The translations under genes were made by a program, and so were the position numbers. The notes beneath the pieces were generated by a model. It saw only the letters and a program-made list of their open reading frames with translations. It had not been told where the DNA came from and did not search any database. This document shows, piece after piece, positions 26,126 through 33,132 of a stretch of 47,589 nucleotides of DNA. Every line of letters begins with the position of its first letter. Position 1 is the stretch's first letter. The stretch comes from Elusimicrobiota bacterium (GTDB lineage: Bacteria; Elusimicrobiota; Elusimicrobia; UBA1565; UBA9628): contig JACRNU010000048.1 of assembly GCA_016234805.1 (NCBI GenBank), forward strand, positions 1-47,589, written 5' to 3'.

Positions 26126-26691
26126 TGGACGGCCTGCCCAAGATCGGAGCCGCTCTCGCCGTTTGCCTGGCGGTTCTGGCCCTGGCATGGATGCGTAGGG
26201 AGCATCGCGTCACCCATCCCGCGTTCCCGACGCAGACCGTGGAGACCTCTTCCTACCGCGCTTCCTACCCGGCGCATTGGGAGCGCATCGACACGGCGGA
26301 CCCCCGCCTAGGGGACCGCGAGGTCACCTTCCTGAACCACCGGGCCCAGGCCGGGGATTTCGAGCCCTGGGACCGGCCTCGCATGGCCATGACCGTGCGC
26401 GATGAAGGCCTGGACTGCGGCGATCTGGCCGGCCTCACCGCGAAGCTCCTCAAGGACGCGGAGCGGCCCGGGGAGATCGAAGCCTGGCTGCTCGCCAACG
26501 GCGTCGAAGCCAGGACCTGGACCGAACAGCCCGCGACCACGGACATCCCCTCGGTCATGCGCTGGGTCGCTTTCCGCGGGAGCAACGGCCGCTGCTACAG
26601 CGCCGGCTTCCAGGTATCCGTGGACCGGAGGACCTCAAAGCGCTACGAGCACCTCTTCCGGACCATTCTCGGTTCCATGGGATTCAAATAA
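26122..26691 (+). CDS. Membrane-anchored protein of unknown function
   Basis: 189 aa with one N-terminal membrane segment (IGAALAVCLAVLALAWM) and a periplasmic domain. The stretch YRASYPAHWERIDTADP resembles the opening of PsbP-like or stress-induced small-domain proteins, but this is weak. The domain ends YEHLFRTILGSMGFK, also usual for such folds. Translationally coupled to the HExxH gene upstream; the next gene follows by 1 nt. Confidence 0.65.
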   Translation: MMDGLPKIGAALAVCLAVLALAWMRREHRVTHPAFPTQTVETSSYRASYPAHWERIDTADPRLGDREVTFLNHRAQAGDFEPWDRPRMAMTVRDEGLDCGDLAGLTAKLLKDAERPGEIEAWLLANGVEARTWTEQPATTDIPSVMRWVAFRGSNGRCYSAGFQVSVDRRTSKRYEHLFRTILGSMGFK

Positions 26692-26692
26692 G

Positions 26693-27097
26693 ATGAGCCT
26701 GGGGAAATGTCCCGAGTGCGGGGGCGCGGATGTCCGGAGAAGCTCCTCAAGGGTCCGCCACATCATTCGGACCGTCTTGAACAAGGGGCACCGGGTCTGC
26801 GCTTGTTGCGGCGCGAAGTGGCATGTCAAATCCTTCATCCATGTCCCTCCGGTTGGAGTGTTCAATCGGACGAATATCTTCGTCATGGCCTTCGTCCTCC
26901 TGGGGGTGATAGCGGTCGTGGTCATCACCACCGCCTCAGGCGTGAACCCGCTCCGCTGGGCCAAACAGCAGGTCCGGACAGCTTCCGATTCAGAGAAGGG
27001 GAAGGGCAGCCAGGGCTTTCTTTGGAGCCTGTTGGGCGGGCTGTATGGCTCCAAGGAGGAGGCCAAGTCGGACTATCGCGAGCACTCCAAGGATTGA
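26693..27097 (+). CDS. Small zinc-ribbon membrane protein, unknown function
   Basis: 134 aa. An N-terminal zinc ribbon (CPECGG near residue 6 and CACCGAKW near residue 35) precedes one transmembrane helix (NIFVMAFVLLGVIAVVVITT) and a charged tail. Last gene of the hydrolase operon. Its final 25 nt overlap the 3' end of the MFS gene on the other strand (27073-27097), a real antisense overlap. The function is unknown. Confidence 0.65.
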   Translation: MSLGKCPECGGADVRRSSSRVRHIIRTVLNKGHRVCACCGAKWHVKSFIHVPPVGVFNRTNIFVMAFVLLGVIAVVVITTASGVNPLRWAKQQVRTASDSEKGKGSQGFLWSLLGGLYGSKEEAKSDYREHSKD

Positions 27098-28284
27098 GTG
27101 CCCCGGACCACCCTGGGCAGGACCCACCAGCAGAGGACCGTGCAGGCCGTGCCGATGAGCATGAGGCCCGCGGCCGCCTCATAGGCTCCGAAGGACCGGG
27201 TCAAGGCGTCGTAGAGCTTCCCCCCCGTGGTGTTGGACGCGTAAGCCGAGATGTTGAACACCGCCATGAAGACCGCGAACGCGGTGGCCTCGGCGAACGC
27301 GGGGCAGGACCTTGCCGCGAGGTCCATGAGGCTGAGCCTGAAGAACACTCCTGTGAACCCGAAGAGCAGGGTGAGAAGGACAGCCGAGACCGGCCCGCGG
27401 TAGAAGAGATAGAGCAGGCTCAGCGGAGCGCCTGCAAGGACCGCGGCCCTGGCGATGGAGCCGACGCTCCAGGTCCGGCCTTCGAACTTCCCGTAGCAAG
27501 CGGCCCCGAGCACGCCTGCCAGGCCTCCGAGGGTGCTCAGCAGGCCGATGAATTTCGGTCCGAAGCCCAAGTGTGTGGTCTGGTAGTAGAACTGGGCTGT
27601 TCCAAGGAACGGGTTGAAGTTCCACAGCAGGATGACGAGGCTCAGGGCCCAGAAGCGGCCATCCCGAGTGAGCGAGACAAGGGCAGCAAGGTTCCGGGTC
27701 CTGGTCGCGGGGCAGGGCGGGTCCTGGATGGAGAGCGAGGAAAGCAGGATCATGGCAGGGAAGACGGCCGCCAGTCCGAAGATCCAGCGCATCGGGACAT
27801 GGGCGGTCAGCCAGCCCCCGCCGACACCGGTCAGGACCAGGGTGGCGTAGAGCGTGCCGATCTGGACCGCCTGGAAGAACCCCGTGGTCCGGCCGGCCTT
27901 GCCTCTTTCGACCATGATCCCGTCGCAGACCACGTCCGAGAGCACGACCCCGATGTTTACCGCCACCATCAGGGCGAGGAGCGGCGTATAGCGGTATCGC
28001 GGCAGGCAGGCGAGCCAGATCAAGGCCAGGGTCGGGATCGCGGACGCCAGGGCGATATGCGGCACGCGCCTGCGGCCGCCCCAGGGTGCCATGTCCGTGA
28101 GAAGACCGAACAGCGGCTTCAGGAGGAACGGGAAGGTCATCCATGCCACGAACACGGCGGAATCCCCGGCGGAAAGGCCGAGTCCGTCCTTGAGCAGATA
28201 GGACAGCGGCTCGAAGACGATGCCGAGCATGCCCTGGGCGAAATAATTGACCGCGAAGAATACAGTCAGCCTAGTCGAGGACAA
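27073..28284 (-). CDS. MFS / BT1-like membrane transporter
   Basis: About 403 aa with around 12 hydrophobic helices. The N-terminal part (YFAQGMLGIVFEPLSYLL, FPFLLKPLFGLLTDM, and DVVCDGIMVERG) is close to the folate-biopterin transporter (BT1) branch of the major facilitator superfamily. The substrate is unknown. Start is uncertain: the frame opens with TTG at 28284, overlapping tatC by 14 nt, with no clear Shine-Dalgarno; reinitiation after tatC is likely. Last gene of the tat operon. Confidence 0.82.
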   Translation of the reverse strand: MSSTRLTVFFAVNYFAQGMLGIVFEPLSYLLKDGLGLSAGDSAVFVAWMTFPFLLKPLFGLLTDMAPWGGRRRVPHIALASAIPTLALIWLACLPRYRYTPLLALMVAVNIGVVLSDVVCDGIMVERGKAGRTTGFFQAVQIGTLYATLVLTGVGGGWLTAHVPMRWIFGLAAVFPAMILLSSLSIQDPPCPATRTRNLAALVSLTRDGRFWALSLVILLWNFNPFLGTAQFYYQTTHLGFGPKFIGLLSTLGGLAGVLGAACYGKFEGRTWSVGSIARAAVLAGAPLSLLYLFYRGPVSAVLLTLLFGFTGVFFRLSLMDLAARSCPAFAEATAFAVFMAVFNISAYASNTTGGKLYDALTRSFGAYEAAAGLMLIGTACTVLCWWVLPRVVRGTQSLECSR

Positions 28285-29059
28285 GGAGCGTGATCTCGTA
28301 GAGGATCAGGGTGGGGATGGCGAGGGCGACCTGGGAGAAGACGTCGGGCCCGGGGGTGAGGAAGGCCGCGACGAGGAACGCCAGCACGTAGGCGTAGCTC
28401 CGCTTGGACTTCAGGAACTCGCGGGACACGATGCCCGCCTTGTTGAGGACGATGAGCGCCAAGGGCAGCTGGAAGACCGCTCCGAAGGCGATGCAGAGCG
28501 CGGCCGCGAAGCCCACGTAAGAGTCCACGGCCATCAGAGGCTGGACGCTCTGCGAACCGCAGGCGAGCAGGAAGCGCATGGCCGCGGGCAGGACCACGAA
28601 ATAGGCGAGGCCTACGCCCCCGAGGAACAGGAAGTAGGACGCCGCCGCCATGAGGCGCAGGGGGCCGCGCCAGCTTTGGTCCAGGGCGCGCGCCACGAAT
28701 CCCCATACCTGGAAGAGTACCACGGGCAGGGCCAGGATGAGCCCTCCGAACAGGGAGAGCTTGACCCGCGTCATGAACGCGTCCGTGGGACCGGTGAAGT
28801 AGAGCCGCCCCGCGGGCTTGGCCACGAGTTCCAGAAGGCCGCCCGACCAGTGGAACAGGACCGCTGTGCCGGCCGCGATCGAGACCAGGGACACGATGAG
28901 CCTGCGCCGGAGTTCGGCCAGATGTTCGGTCAATGGGACCGGCGGGTCTTCGATCCTGGCCAGGGCCGGGGAGGGCGCGGTCGAGGCCGGAGGTCGAGCG
29001 CCCCGGACGCCCTCGGGAGAGGCGTGGGCGTCCGCGGGCGCGGGAGCCGCGTCAGCCAT
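28271..29059 (-). CDS. tatC: Sec-independent protein translocase subunit TatC
   Basis: 262-aa inner-membrane receptor of the Tat pathway, which exports folded proteins with twin-arginine signals. Six helices are visible. Conserved parts: LTEHLAELRRRL at the N-terminus with the key Glu, FMTRVKLSLFGGLILALPVVLFQVWGF, and AFLTPGPDVFSQVALAIPTLILYE. The first ~30 residues (ADAHASPEGVRGARPPAST) precede the conserved start and are encoded by a family C repeat, so the native N-terminus was shorter. The start overlaps the nucleotidyltransferase stop by 8 nt. Confidence 0.95.
   Translation of the reverse strand: MADAAPAPADAHASPEGVRGARPPASTAPSPALARIEDPPVPLTEHLAELRRRLIVSLVSIAAGTAVLFHWSGGLLELVAKPAGRLYFTGPTDAFMTRVKLSLFGGLILALPVVLFQVWGFVARALDQSWRGPLRLMAAASYFLFLGGVGLAYFVVLPAAMRFLLACGSQSVQPLMAVDSYVGFAAALCIAFGAVFQLPLALIVLNKAGIVSREFLKSKRSYAYVLAFLVAAFLTPGPDVFSQVALAIPTLILYEITLLVLD
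28977..29044 (+). repeat. Dispersed coding palindromic repeat, family C, copy C2 (in tatC)
   Basis: 68 bp, aligned without gaps to C1 (53 of 68 identical). The head (GCGGTCGAGGCCGGAGGTCG) is almost unchanged. The stem here is GCCCCGGACGCC with GGCGTCCGCGGGC, different bases from C1 but still paired. The orientation is opposite to tatC. Confidence 0.8.
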
Positions 29060-29516
29060 GGGAGGCAGCCTCGTGGCTGAGGACCGTGTGCTCCCGGCCC
29101 ACGCACCAAGGGATCCTCACGACCGCTATTCCCAGGGCCGAGACCACGGCAGCGGTCTCCTGGTCCGGGAAGTGCTGGTCATGGCCGAGGGCGATGACAT
29201 CGGGCCTGACCTCGCGCACGGTCTGCGCGAACCCGTGCGGCGCGCCCAGGAGGATGCTGTCCGCCACGGCCAGCGACTCCAGCCATGCCAGGCGCGTCCT
29301 GCCGGACACGGCGCCGGCCTTGCGGTTGTGGCTGTCGTGGGCGAGGACCACCACCAGCTCGTCGCCGTAGGAGCGCGCCATCTTCAGCATGGACAGGTGG
29401 GCGCGGTGGACGCGGTTGAAGCACCCGGCTGCCAGGACCCGGACAGGCCGCCTTCCCGTTCGGCTCGGAGCGGCACGCCCGCGCCAGAAACGCCGGGCGC
29501 GGACAGGTTTCCTCAT
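29052..29516 (-). CDS. Cytidylyltransferase-like nucleotidyltransferase
   Basis: 154 aa from the ATG at 29516, which overlaps the tatA stop (ATGA). VLAAGCFNRVHRAHLSML is the GxFDxxHxGH motif of the nucleotidyltransferase superfamily, with Ala in place of the usual Gly before the second His. GRTRLAWLESLAVAD and DVIALGHDQHFP match glycerol-3-phosphate cytidylyltransferase, FAD-synthase or heptose-1-phosphate adenylyltransferase-like enzymes. The substrate cannot be named. The first ~24 residues (KPVRARRFWRGRAAPSRTG) come from a family A repeat just before the conserved core. The open frame continues upstream into tatA but is a shadow there. Confidence 0.8.
   Translation of the reverse strand: MRKPVRARRFWRGRAAPSRTGRRPVRVLAAGCFNRVHRAHLSMLKMARSYGDELVVVLAHDSHNRKAGAVSGRTRLAWLESLAVADSILLGAPHGFAQTVREVRPDVIALGHDQHFPDQETAAVVSALGIAVVRIPWCVGREHTVLSHEAASHG
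29444..29507 (-). repeat. Dispersed coding palindromic repeat, family A, copy A4
   Basis: 64-bp span in the same orientation as the nucleotidyltransferase gene. It starts CCTGTCCGCGCCCGGCG and holds the shared core GGCGCGGGCGTGCCG. It is read in a different frame from copies A1 and A2, giving an Arg-rich rather than a Pro/Gly-rich peptide. Confidence 0.8.
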
Positions 29517-29689
29517 GGCTTGGGACTCCGGCCGGGGTCTTCTTCCCAGGCCTCCTTCCAGGCGGACTTGAACGCGTGGACCGCGCGGCCCAGCGAGGAG
29601 GCCACTTCGGGGATCTTCTCCGGTCCGAGGACGAGCAGGGCCACGACCGCGATAAGAAGGAGTTCGCCGTAGCCGAGGTTCGGAAGCAT
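29513..29689 (-). CDS. tatA: Twin-arginine translocase small subunit TatA/TatB-type
   Basis: 58 aa, short enough to be missed by length filters. MLPNLGYGELLLIAVVALLV is the single N-terminal membrane helix, followed by the hinge LGPEKIPEVASSLGRAVHAF and an amphipathic helix with acidic tail. FGxxE- and GPxKLP-like motifs of TatA/B are seen as YGEL and GPEKIP. The Tat pore is formed by oligomers of this protein with TatC, encoded two genes downstream. The stop overlaps the start of the nucleotidyltransferase (ATGA at 29516-29513). Confidence 0.9.
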   Translation of the reverse strand: MLPNLGYGELLLIAVVALLVLGPEKIPEVASSLGRAVHAFKSAWKEAWEEDPGRSPKP

Positions 29690-29694
29690 GGACC

Positions 29695-29723
29695 AAAGTA
29701 CCAGTTTTACCTCAGCCGTTCAA
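29695..29723 (-). promoter_or_regulatory. Possible promoter of the tat operon, leaderless geometry
   Basis: Minus strand: TTGAAC (29723-29718), 17 bp, TACTTT (29700-29695), with the tatA ATG 5 nt further. The -10 match is only moderate. Confidence 0.4.
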
Positions 29724-29789
29724 CTGCCGGTCTTGCCCCGCGACCTCCCTTCATGACAAAATAGGGCATCCTGGCCGGTCGGAGGTCCT

Positions 29790-30191
29790 ATGGGTGTCGA
29801 GACGAAGGCGGTCTATGCCGGAGACGGCAGGGTCGAGCTGACGCACGGCCCCTCGGGCGAGAAGGTCCTCACCGACCTTCCCGCGGACCATGGGGGCCAG
29901 GCCAGGGGCTTCTCGCCCACGGATCTTTTCGCCGCGTCCCTGGCCTCCTGCATCCTCACCATCATGGCCAAGACCGTCTCCTCCGAAGGGACGGACTTCG
30001 CGGGAGCAGCCATCACGGTCGAGAAGAACATGAAGGAGAAGCCCCGCATGGTCGAGTCCTTCTCCGGGACCATCAGGCTGCCGGCGGGCTTGAGCGAGAA
30101 GGCGCGCGCCAAGGTCCTGGCCTGCGTCCAGGCATGCCCGGGGCACCGCAGCCTGCATCCGGACATCAAAGTGGATCTAAGGGTCCTCTGA
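29790..30191 (+). CDS. OsmC/Ohr-family peroxide-reducing protein
   Basis: 133 aa, the usual family size. The two redox cysteines are in LFAASLASCILTIM and VQACPGHRSL (the common form is CPVH). OsmC-type proteins reduce organic hydroperoxides as homodimers in the cytoplasm. GGAGG at 29781-29785 is 4 nt before the ATG. It is divergent from the tat operon and convergent with the pilin gene, so it is probably monocistronic. Confidence 0.88.
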   Translation: MGVETKAVYAGDGRVELTHGPSGEKVLTDLPADHGGQARGFSPTDLFAASLASCILTIMAKTVSSEGTDFAGAAITVEKNMKEKPRMVESFSGTIRLPAGLSEKARAKVLACVQACPGHRSLHPDIKVDLRVL

Positions 30192-30214
30192 CGACAGGCT
30201 CCTCGGTCGGACTC

Positions 30215-30631
30215 CTAGGGGAGCAGGTCGTCGGAGCATGCCTGCACGCTGCACGAGAGGGACCCGGGAGGCTGGACATAGGTCACGACATAGGCCCCGT
30301 AGATCGCCGGAGTGGGGGTGTTGCGCGTCAGCGTGACGGACCAGGATGGCGTCGTCGTGCCTGACACCTGGCTCAAGACGAAGTACTTCATGCCCCCCAG
30401 ATTCACGTCGAAGGTGGAGGCGGCGACGGTTCCGGCGAAGTAGTTGCCCGCCTTGGCCAGGTACCGTTCCTCCGCGGTCTTGAGGCCGTTGATCCATTGC
30501 ATGGATTCGACGAACTTGCCCTTCTCCACGACCTTGAAGTACTGCGGCACGGCGACGGCGGCCAGGATGCCGATGATGAGGACCACCACCAGCAACTCGA
30601 TGAGGGTGAAACCCGCTCTCCGGTTCGTCAT
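30215..30631 (-). CDS. Type IV pilin / type II secretion pseudopilin-like protein
   Basis: 138 aa. MTNRRAGFTLIELLVVVLII carries the class III leader: prepilin peptidase cuts after Gly, leaving N-methyl-Phe and Glu at position 5. The globular part is short, with KTAEERYLAKAGNYFAG, typical of major pilin-like proteins, and two cysteines near the C-terminus (SCSVQACSDD) that likely form the D-region disulphide. The start at 30631 follows GGGAG 10 nt upstream. No other pilus genes are in the window, so it is an orphan or serves a remote machine. It follows the Memo-like gene on the same strand. Confidence 0.9.
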   Translation of the reverse strand: MTNRRAGFTLIELLVVVLIIGILAAVAVPQYFKVVEKGKFVESMQWINGLKTAEERYLAKAGNYFAGTVAASTFDVNLGGMKYFVLSQVSGTTTPSWSVTLTRNTPTPAIYGAYVVTYVQPPGSLSCSVQACSDDLLP

Positions 30632-30647
30632 GAGGCTCAACTCCCAT

Positions 30648-31982
30648 TCATGATACCACATCCCGGAAGATCGCGGCCGAGTAGGAAACGATCCCGCCCA
30701 TGGGGTCCGGGGCCTGGCCGTAGGAGAGCAGCCTTCCCGACGCCTTCCCCCCTGAGACTGCGGACATCCATCGCAGGGCCGTGTACACGGCGGAGAGCCC
30801 GCACACCCTGCGCTTGTTGCCGTCCTTGACCACGGAGAGGTAGAACTCGTCGGCCTTCAAGGACAGGGCCAGGCCGAGGGAGGACCGGTCTTCGGCCTCG
30901 ATGCGGGCCTCGGCTTCAGGAGTGGGGTTCTCCGAATCCCCGAAGCGCGGTCCCACGTGGGCGAGGTCTACGCCCGCCAGGATCAGGATCCTGGCTCCCG
31001 AGTCCGCGCGCGCCTTGAGGACTTCCCCGATGCGGACGAGCGCGCCCTCCACGGTCGGGATGCACGAAGGCGGCCGGTCCGGGCAGAACCGCTCGAAGGA
31101 CGAGACGAGGATCGGGACCCAGGCCGGGGCCTTGTCCCGCCAGAGATGCTTGAGCCAGACCGCCTGGAACTCGAGGGAGTGCTCCATCCGGTGGACCCAC
31201 TCGTCCTCGAGCGGGTCATACCAGAGCGCCTTCCTGAGGTCGTCGTAGAGCCCCATGTCCACGGCCAGGGGGCCGTGGGGCGTCTCGTAGGACTTGCGCG
31301 TGAGGACCCAGGGAGACTTGGGAGCCATGTGGGACACGCCGAGCGCGACCACCGCGTCAGGGGGCCGGGTCTCGGACAGGGCCTGATAAGCCCAGGCGTA
31401 GGACGGGCCGCCGCGGCTGAAATCGATGTGCGGGGCGAAGAGTCCCAAGGCTGCCGGGGCCGTGGGTTCGGGGGCGAGGTCCTTGCCCGGACCCTTGGGG
31501 TCACGGAGGTGCTCGCCGAAGCTTTTCGCGAGCTCCAGGACGTCCGCGGGATAGGCCGGCCCTTGGTGCCAAGCCTTGCGCGTCCCGCTGTCCTTGAATT
31601 CCTGGAGCGCCTGTCGCCGCAGTCGGGCCGTGCGCGGGGTCTCCAGAAGGTCCGCGTCGGACAGTTCGGCCGCGAGCTTGGCCACCAGGTCGGCCTTGAG
31701 TTCGGCCCCCGTGCTCTTGGCGAAGAGCGCGGCGATCTCCAAAGCGGTGCGCTTGCCGTCCATGAGGGAGGCGATGAGCATGCCGCCCGGCGCGAGGGCC
31801 GCGCTCTTCTGGGTGAGCCCTTCGAGGTCGCGCAGGAGGAACATGGGCTCTCCCTCGTGCTCCGTGGGCACGGCCTCGAGGCTCGAGCGCAGGCACGGCA
31901 GGCCGCTGCCCGTGCCCTGCGGAGGCGGCACGCCCGCGCCAGAAACGTCGGGCGCGGGCAGGGGGATGTCCGTGGGGCTCAT
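30648..31982 (-). CDS. Memo-family protein (AmmeMemoRadiSam system protein B-like)
   Basis: 444 aa. Residues about 150-440 form the MEMO domain, related to extradiol dioxygenases: LGLFAPHIDFSRGGPSYAWA, VALGVSHMAPK, MEHSLEFQAVWLKH, LAGVDLAHVGPRFGD. These supply the His metal ligands known in the family. Its N-terminal ~110 residues (MFLLRDLEGLTQKSAALAPG) resemble a PqqD-type helical domain. Residues about 7-28 (LPAPDVSGAGVPPPQGTGSG) are from a family A repeat. No AMMECR1 or radical SAM partner is next to it. It overlaps the stop of the glycosidase-like gene (TGATG). Confidence 0.85.
   Translation of the reverse strand: MSPTDIPLPAPDVSGAGVPPPQGTGSGLPCLRSSLEAVPTEHEGEPMFLLRDLEGLTQKSAALAPGGMLIASLMDGKRTALEIAALFAKSTGAELKADLVAKLAAELSDADLLETPRTARLRRQALQEFKDSGTRKAWHQGPAYPADVLELAKSFGEHLRDPKGPGKDLAPEPTAPAALGLFAPHIDFSRGGPSYAWAYQALSETRPPDAVVALGVSHMAPKSPWVLTRKSYETPHGPLAVDMGLYDDLRKALWYDPLEDEWVHRMEHSLEFQAVWLKHLWRDKAPAWVPILVSSFERFCPDRPPSCIPTVEGALVRIGEVLKARADSGARILILAGVDLAHVGPRFGDSENPTPEAEARIEAEDRSSLGLALSLKADEFYLSVVKDGNKRRVCGLSAVYTALRWMSAVSGGKASGRLLSYGQAPDPMGGIVSYSAAIFRDVVS
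31899..31963 (-). repeat. Dispersed coding palindromic repeat, family A, copy A2
   Basis: Same orientation and reading frame relative to the host gene as A1, and 55 of 64 positions identical. The encoded peptides are near-identical (LPAPDVSGAGVPPP versus LPAPGVPGAGVPPP) in two unrelated proteins, at the N-terminus here and the C-terminus of HpnH. Confidence 0.85.
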
Positions 31983-33088
31983 CAGTCGAGAGCGAGCTCC
32001 AGGTAGAGCCCCGCGGCCATGCTGAACCCGTAGTCGGAGGAGTGCGCCCAAGTCGAGTAGAGGCCGCCTTCGGGGTCCAGCACCTCCACGAAGTTCCGGT
32101 GCTTCATGACCACCGCTTCCACGGCCGCCTTGTGCCCGGAGTAGTCCCTGCCCAGACGCTTGAGGCCGTTGAGGTAGGCCAGGCCCAGGTGGGGCCAGAC
32201 AGCGTTGTGGTAATCCGGCGAGAACTGGGTGAGGGGCGGCATGAGGCGCTTGTCGTGGCGGCCCTCGTGGGCGCGCATCGGGGAGGGCTTGGTCAGGCCC
32301 TCGCGCTCGATGCGCTTGGCGATGAATTCCCGGACTTCCTTCTTGAAGAGCCCGAAGTAGAGGGCGAAGACCCCGGCGTCCACGCCCATCTCATCGCCGA
32401 CCGAGCAGTCCACGAAGTGGTCCCCCCTCCAGCGGACCCGCATGAGTTCGCTCTCCAGGTGCTTGGGGTCCGCCGGGGGCTTGAGGCCCAGGGCCGCGGC
32501 ATCATGGAGCATCTTGAGGCAGCAGACATTGTTGTAGGTGGAGGACGGCCGCAGGATGGTGTCCATCCAGTCCCCGGTCACGGAGTCGGCCACGAGACCG
32601 TCAGCCAGGTGGCGCCGGCAGTAGTCGTCGAGCAGCCCCTGCAGGGCCAGGGCGTGCTCCTTGCGCAGGTCCATCCCGGTCCAGCGGCAGTATTCCGTCA
32701 TGGAGATGACGAGCCAGGGAAGATTGTCCCCCCGCCAGTAGGGAGCGTCGAACCCGCGCAGCCTGCCGAAACAGCTCGGCACCCGGCCGAGCCGCCGCGA
32801 TTCAGAGACCATGAAGTCGAGCTGGTCCCTGAGGTAGGTCAGGGGAAGGACCTTTTCCGCGCCCCGCAGGGCCTTGCCGAAGTCCGTCACCCACATGTAG
32901 CGCAGATGCCCGGACGCTGCCAGAAGGACCTTGCGGGCATTGCGGCGCAGGACCTCTCCCGCGATCTCCACGGGGTTGTCTCCTGGCAGGGGCGGGATGC
33001 CTCTGGACCGGACCCGGAAGGAATCCGTCACGTGCCGCACGAGCGAGACCACGCCTTCGGCCGTGACGGAATAGGGTCCGATCTCCAT
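31982..33088 (-). CDS. (alpha/alpha)6-barrel glycosidase-like protein
   Basis: 368 aa, no signal peptide. Helical repeats and segments such as YMWVTDFGKALRGAE, APYWRGDNLPWLVISMTEYCR, SSTYNNVCCLKMLHDAA and FSPDYHNAVWPHLGLAYLNGL resemble the six-hairpin glycosidase fold found in glycogen debranching or neutral trehalase/invertase-like enzymes. The likely acid/base residues cannot be fixed without alignment. The start ATG (33088) lies 7 nt after a perfect TATAAT (minus strand 33101-33096), so the mRNA is probably leaderless. First gene of an operon with the Memo-like and pilin genes. Confidence 0.6.
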   Translation of the reverse strand: MEIGPYSVTAEGVVSLVRHVTDSFRVRSRGIPPLPGDNPVEIAGEVLRRNARKVLLAASGHLRYMWVTDFGKALRGAEKVLPLTYLRDQLDFMVSESRRLGRVPSCFGRLRGFDAPYWRGDNLPWLVISMTEYCRWTGMDLRKEHALALQGLLDDYCRRHLADGLVADSVTGDWMDTILRPSSTYNNVCCLKMLHDAAALGLKPPADPKHLESELMRVRWRGDHFVDCSVGDEMGVDAGVFALYFGLFKKEVREFIAKRIEREGLTKPSPMRAHEGRHDKRLMPPLTQFSPDYHNAVWPHLGLAYLNGLKRLGRDYSGHKAAVEAVVMKHRNFVEVLDPEGGLYSTWAHSSDYGFSMAAGLYLELALD

Positions 33089-33095
33089 TGGCTCG

Positions 33096-33101
33096 ATTAT
33101 A
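33096..33101 (-). promoter_or_regulatory. -10 box (TATAAT) 7 nt before the glycosidase-like start
   Basis: Perfect TATAAT on the minus strand, with the ATG at 33088. TTGTTA lies 14 bp upstream, shorter than ideal. The 44-bp gap to the divergent gene must hold both promoters. Confidence 0.5.
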
Positions 33102-33132
33102 TGAATTTGTTACCTTAACAACGCGGGAGATC

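Noticed and set aside
29517..29696. N-terminal extension of the nucleotidyltransferase
   Set aside because: These codons overlap tatA in another frame and carry no domain; the ATGA overlap at 29516 fits the operon pattern.
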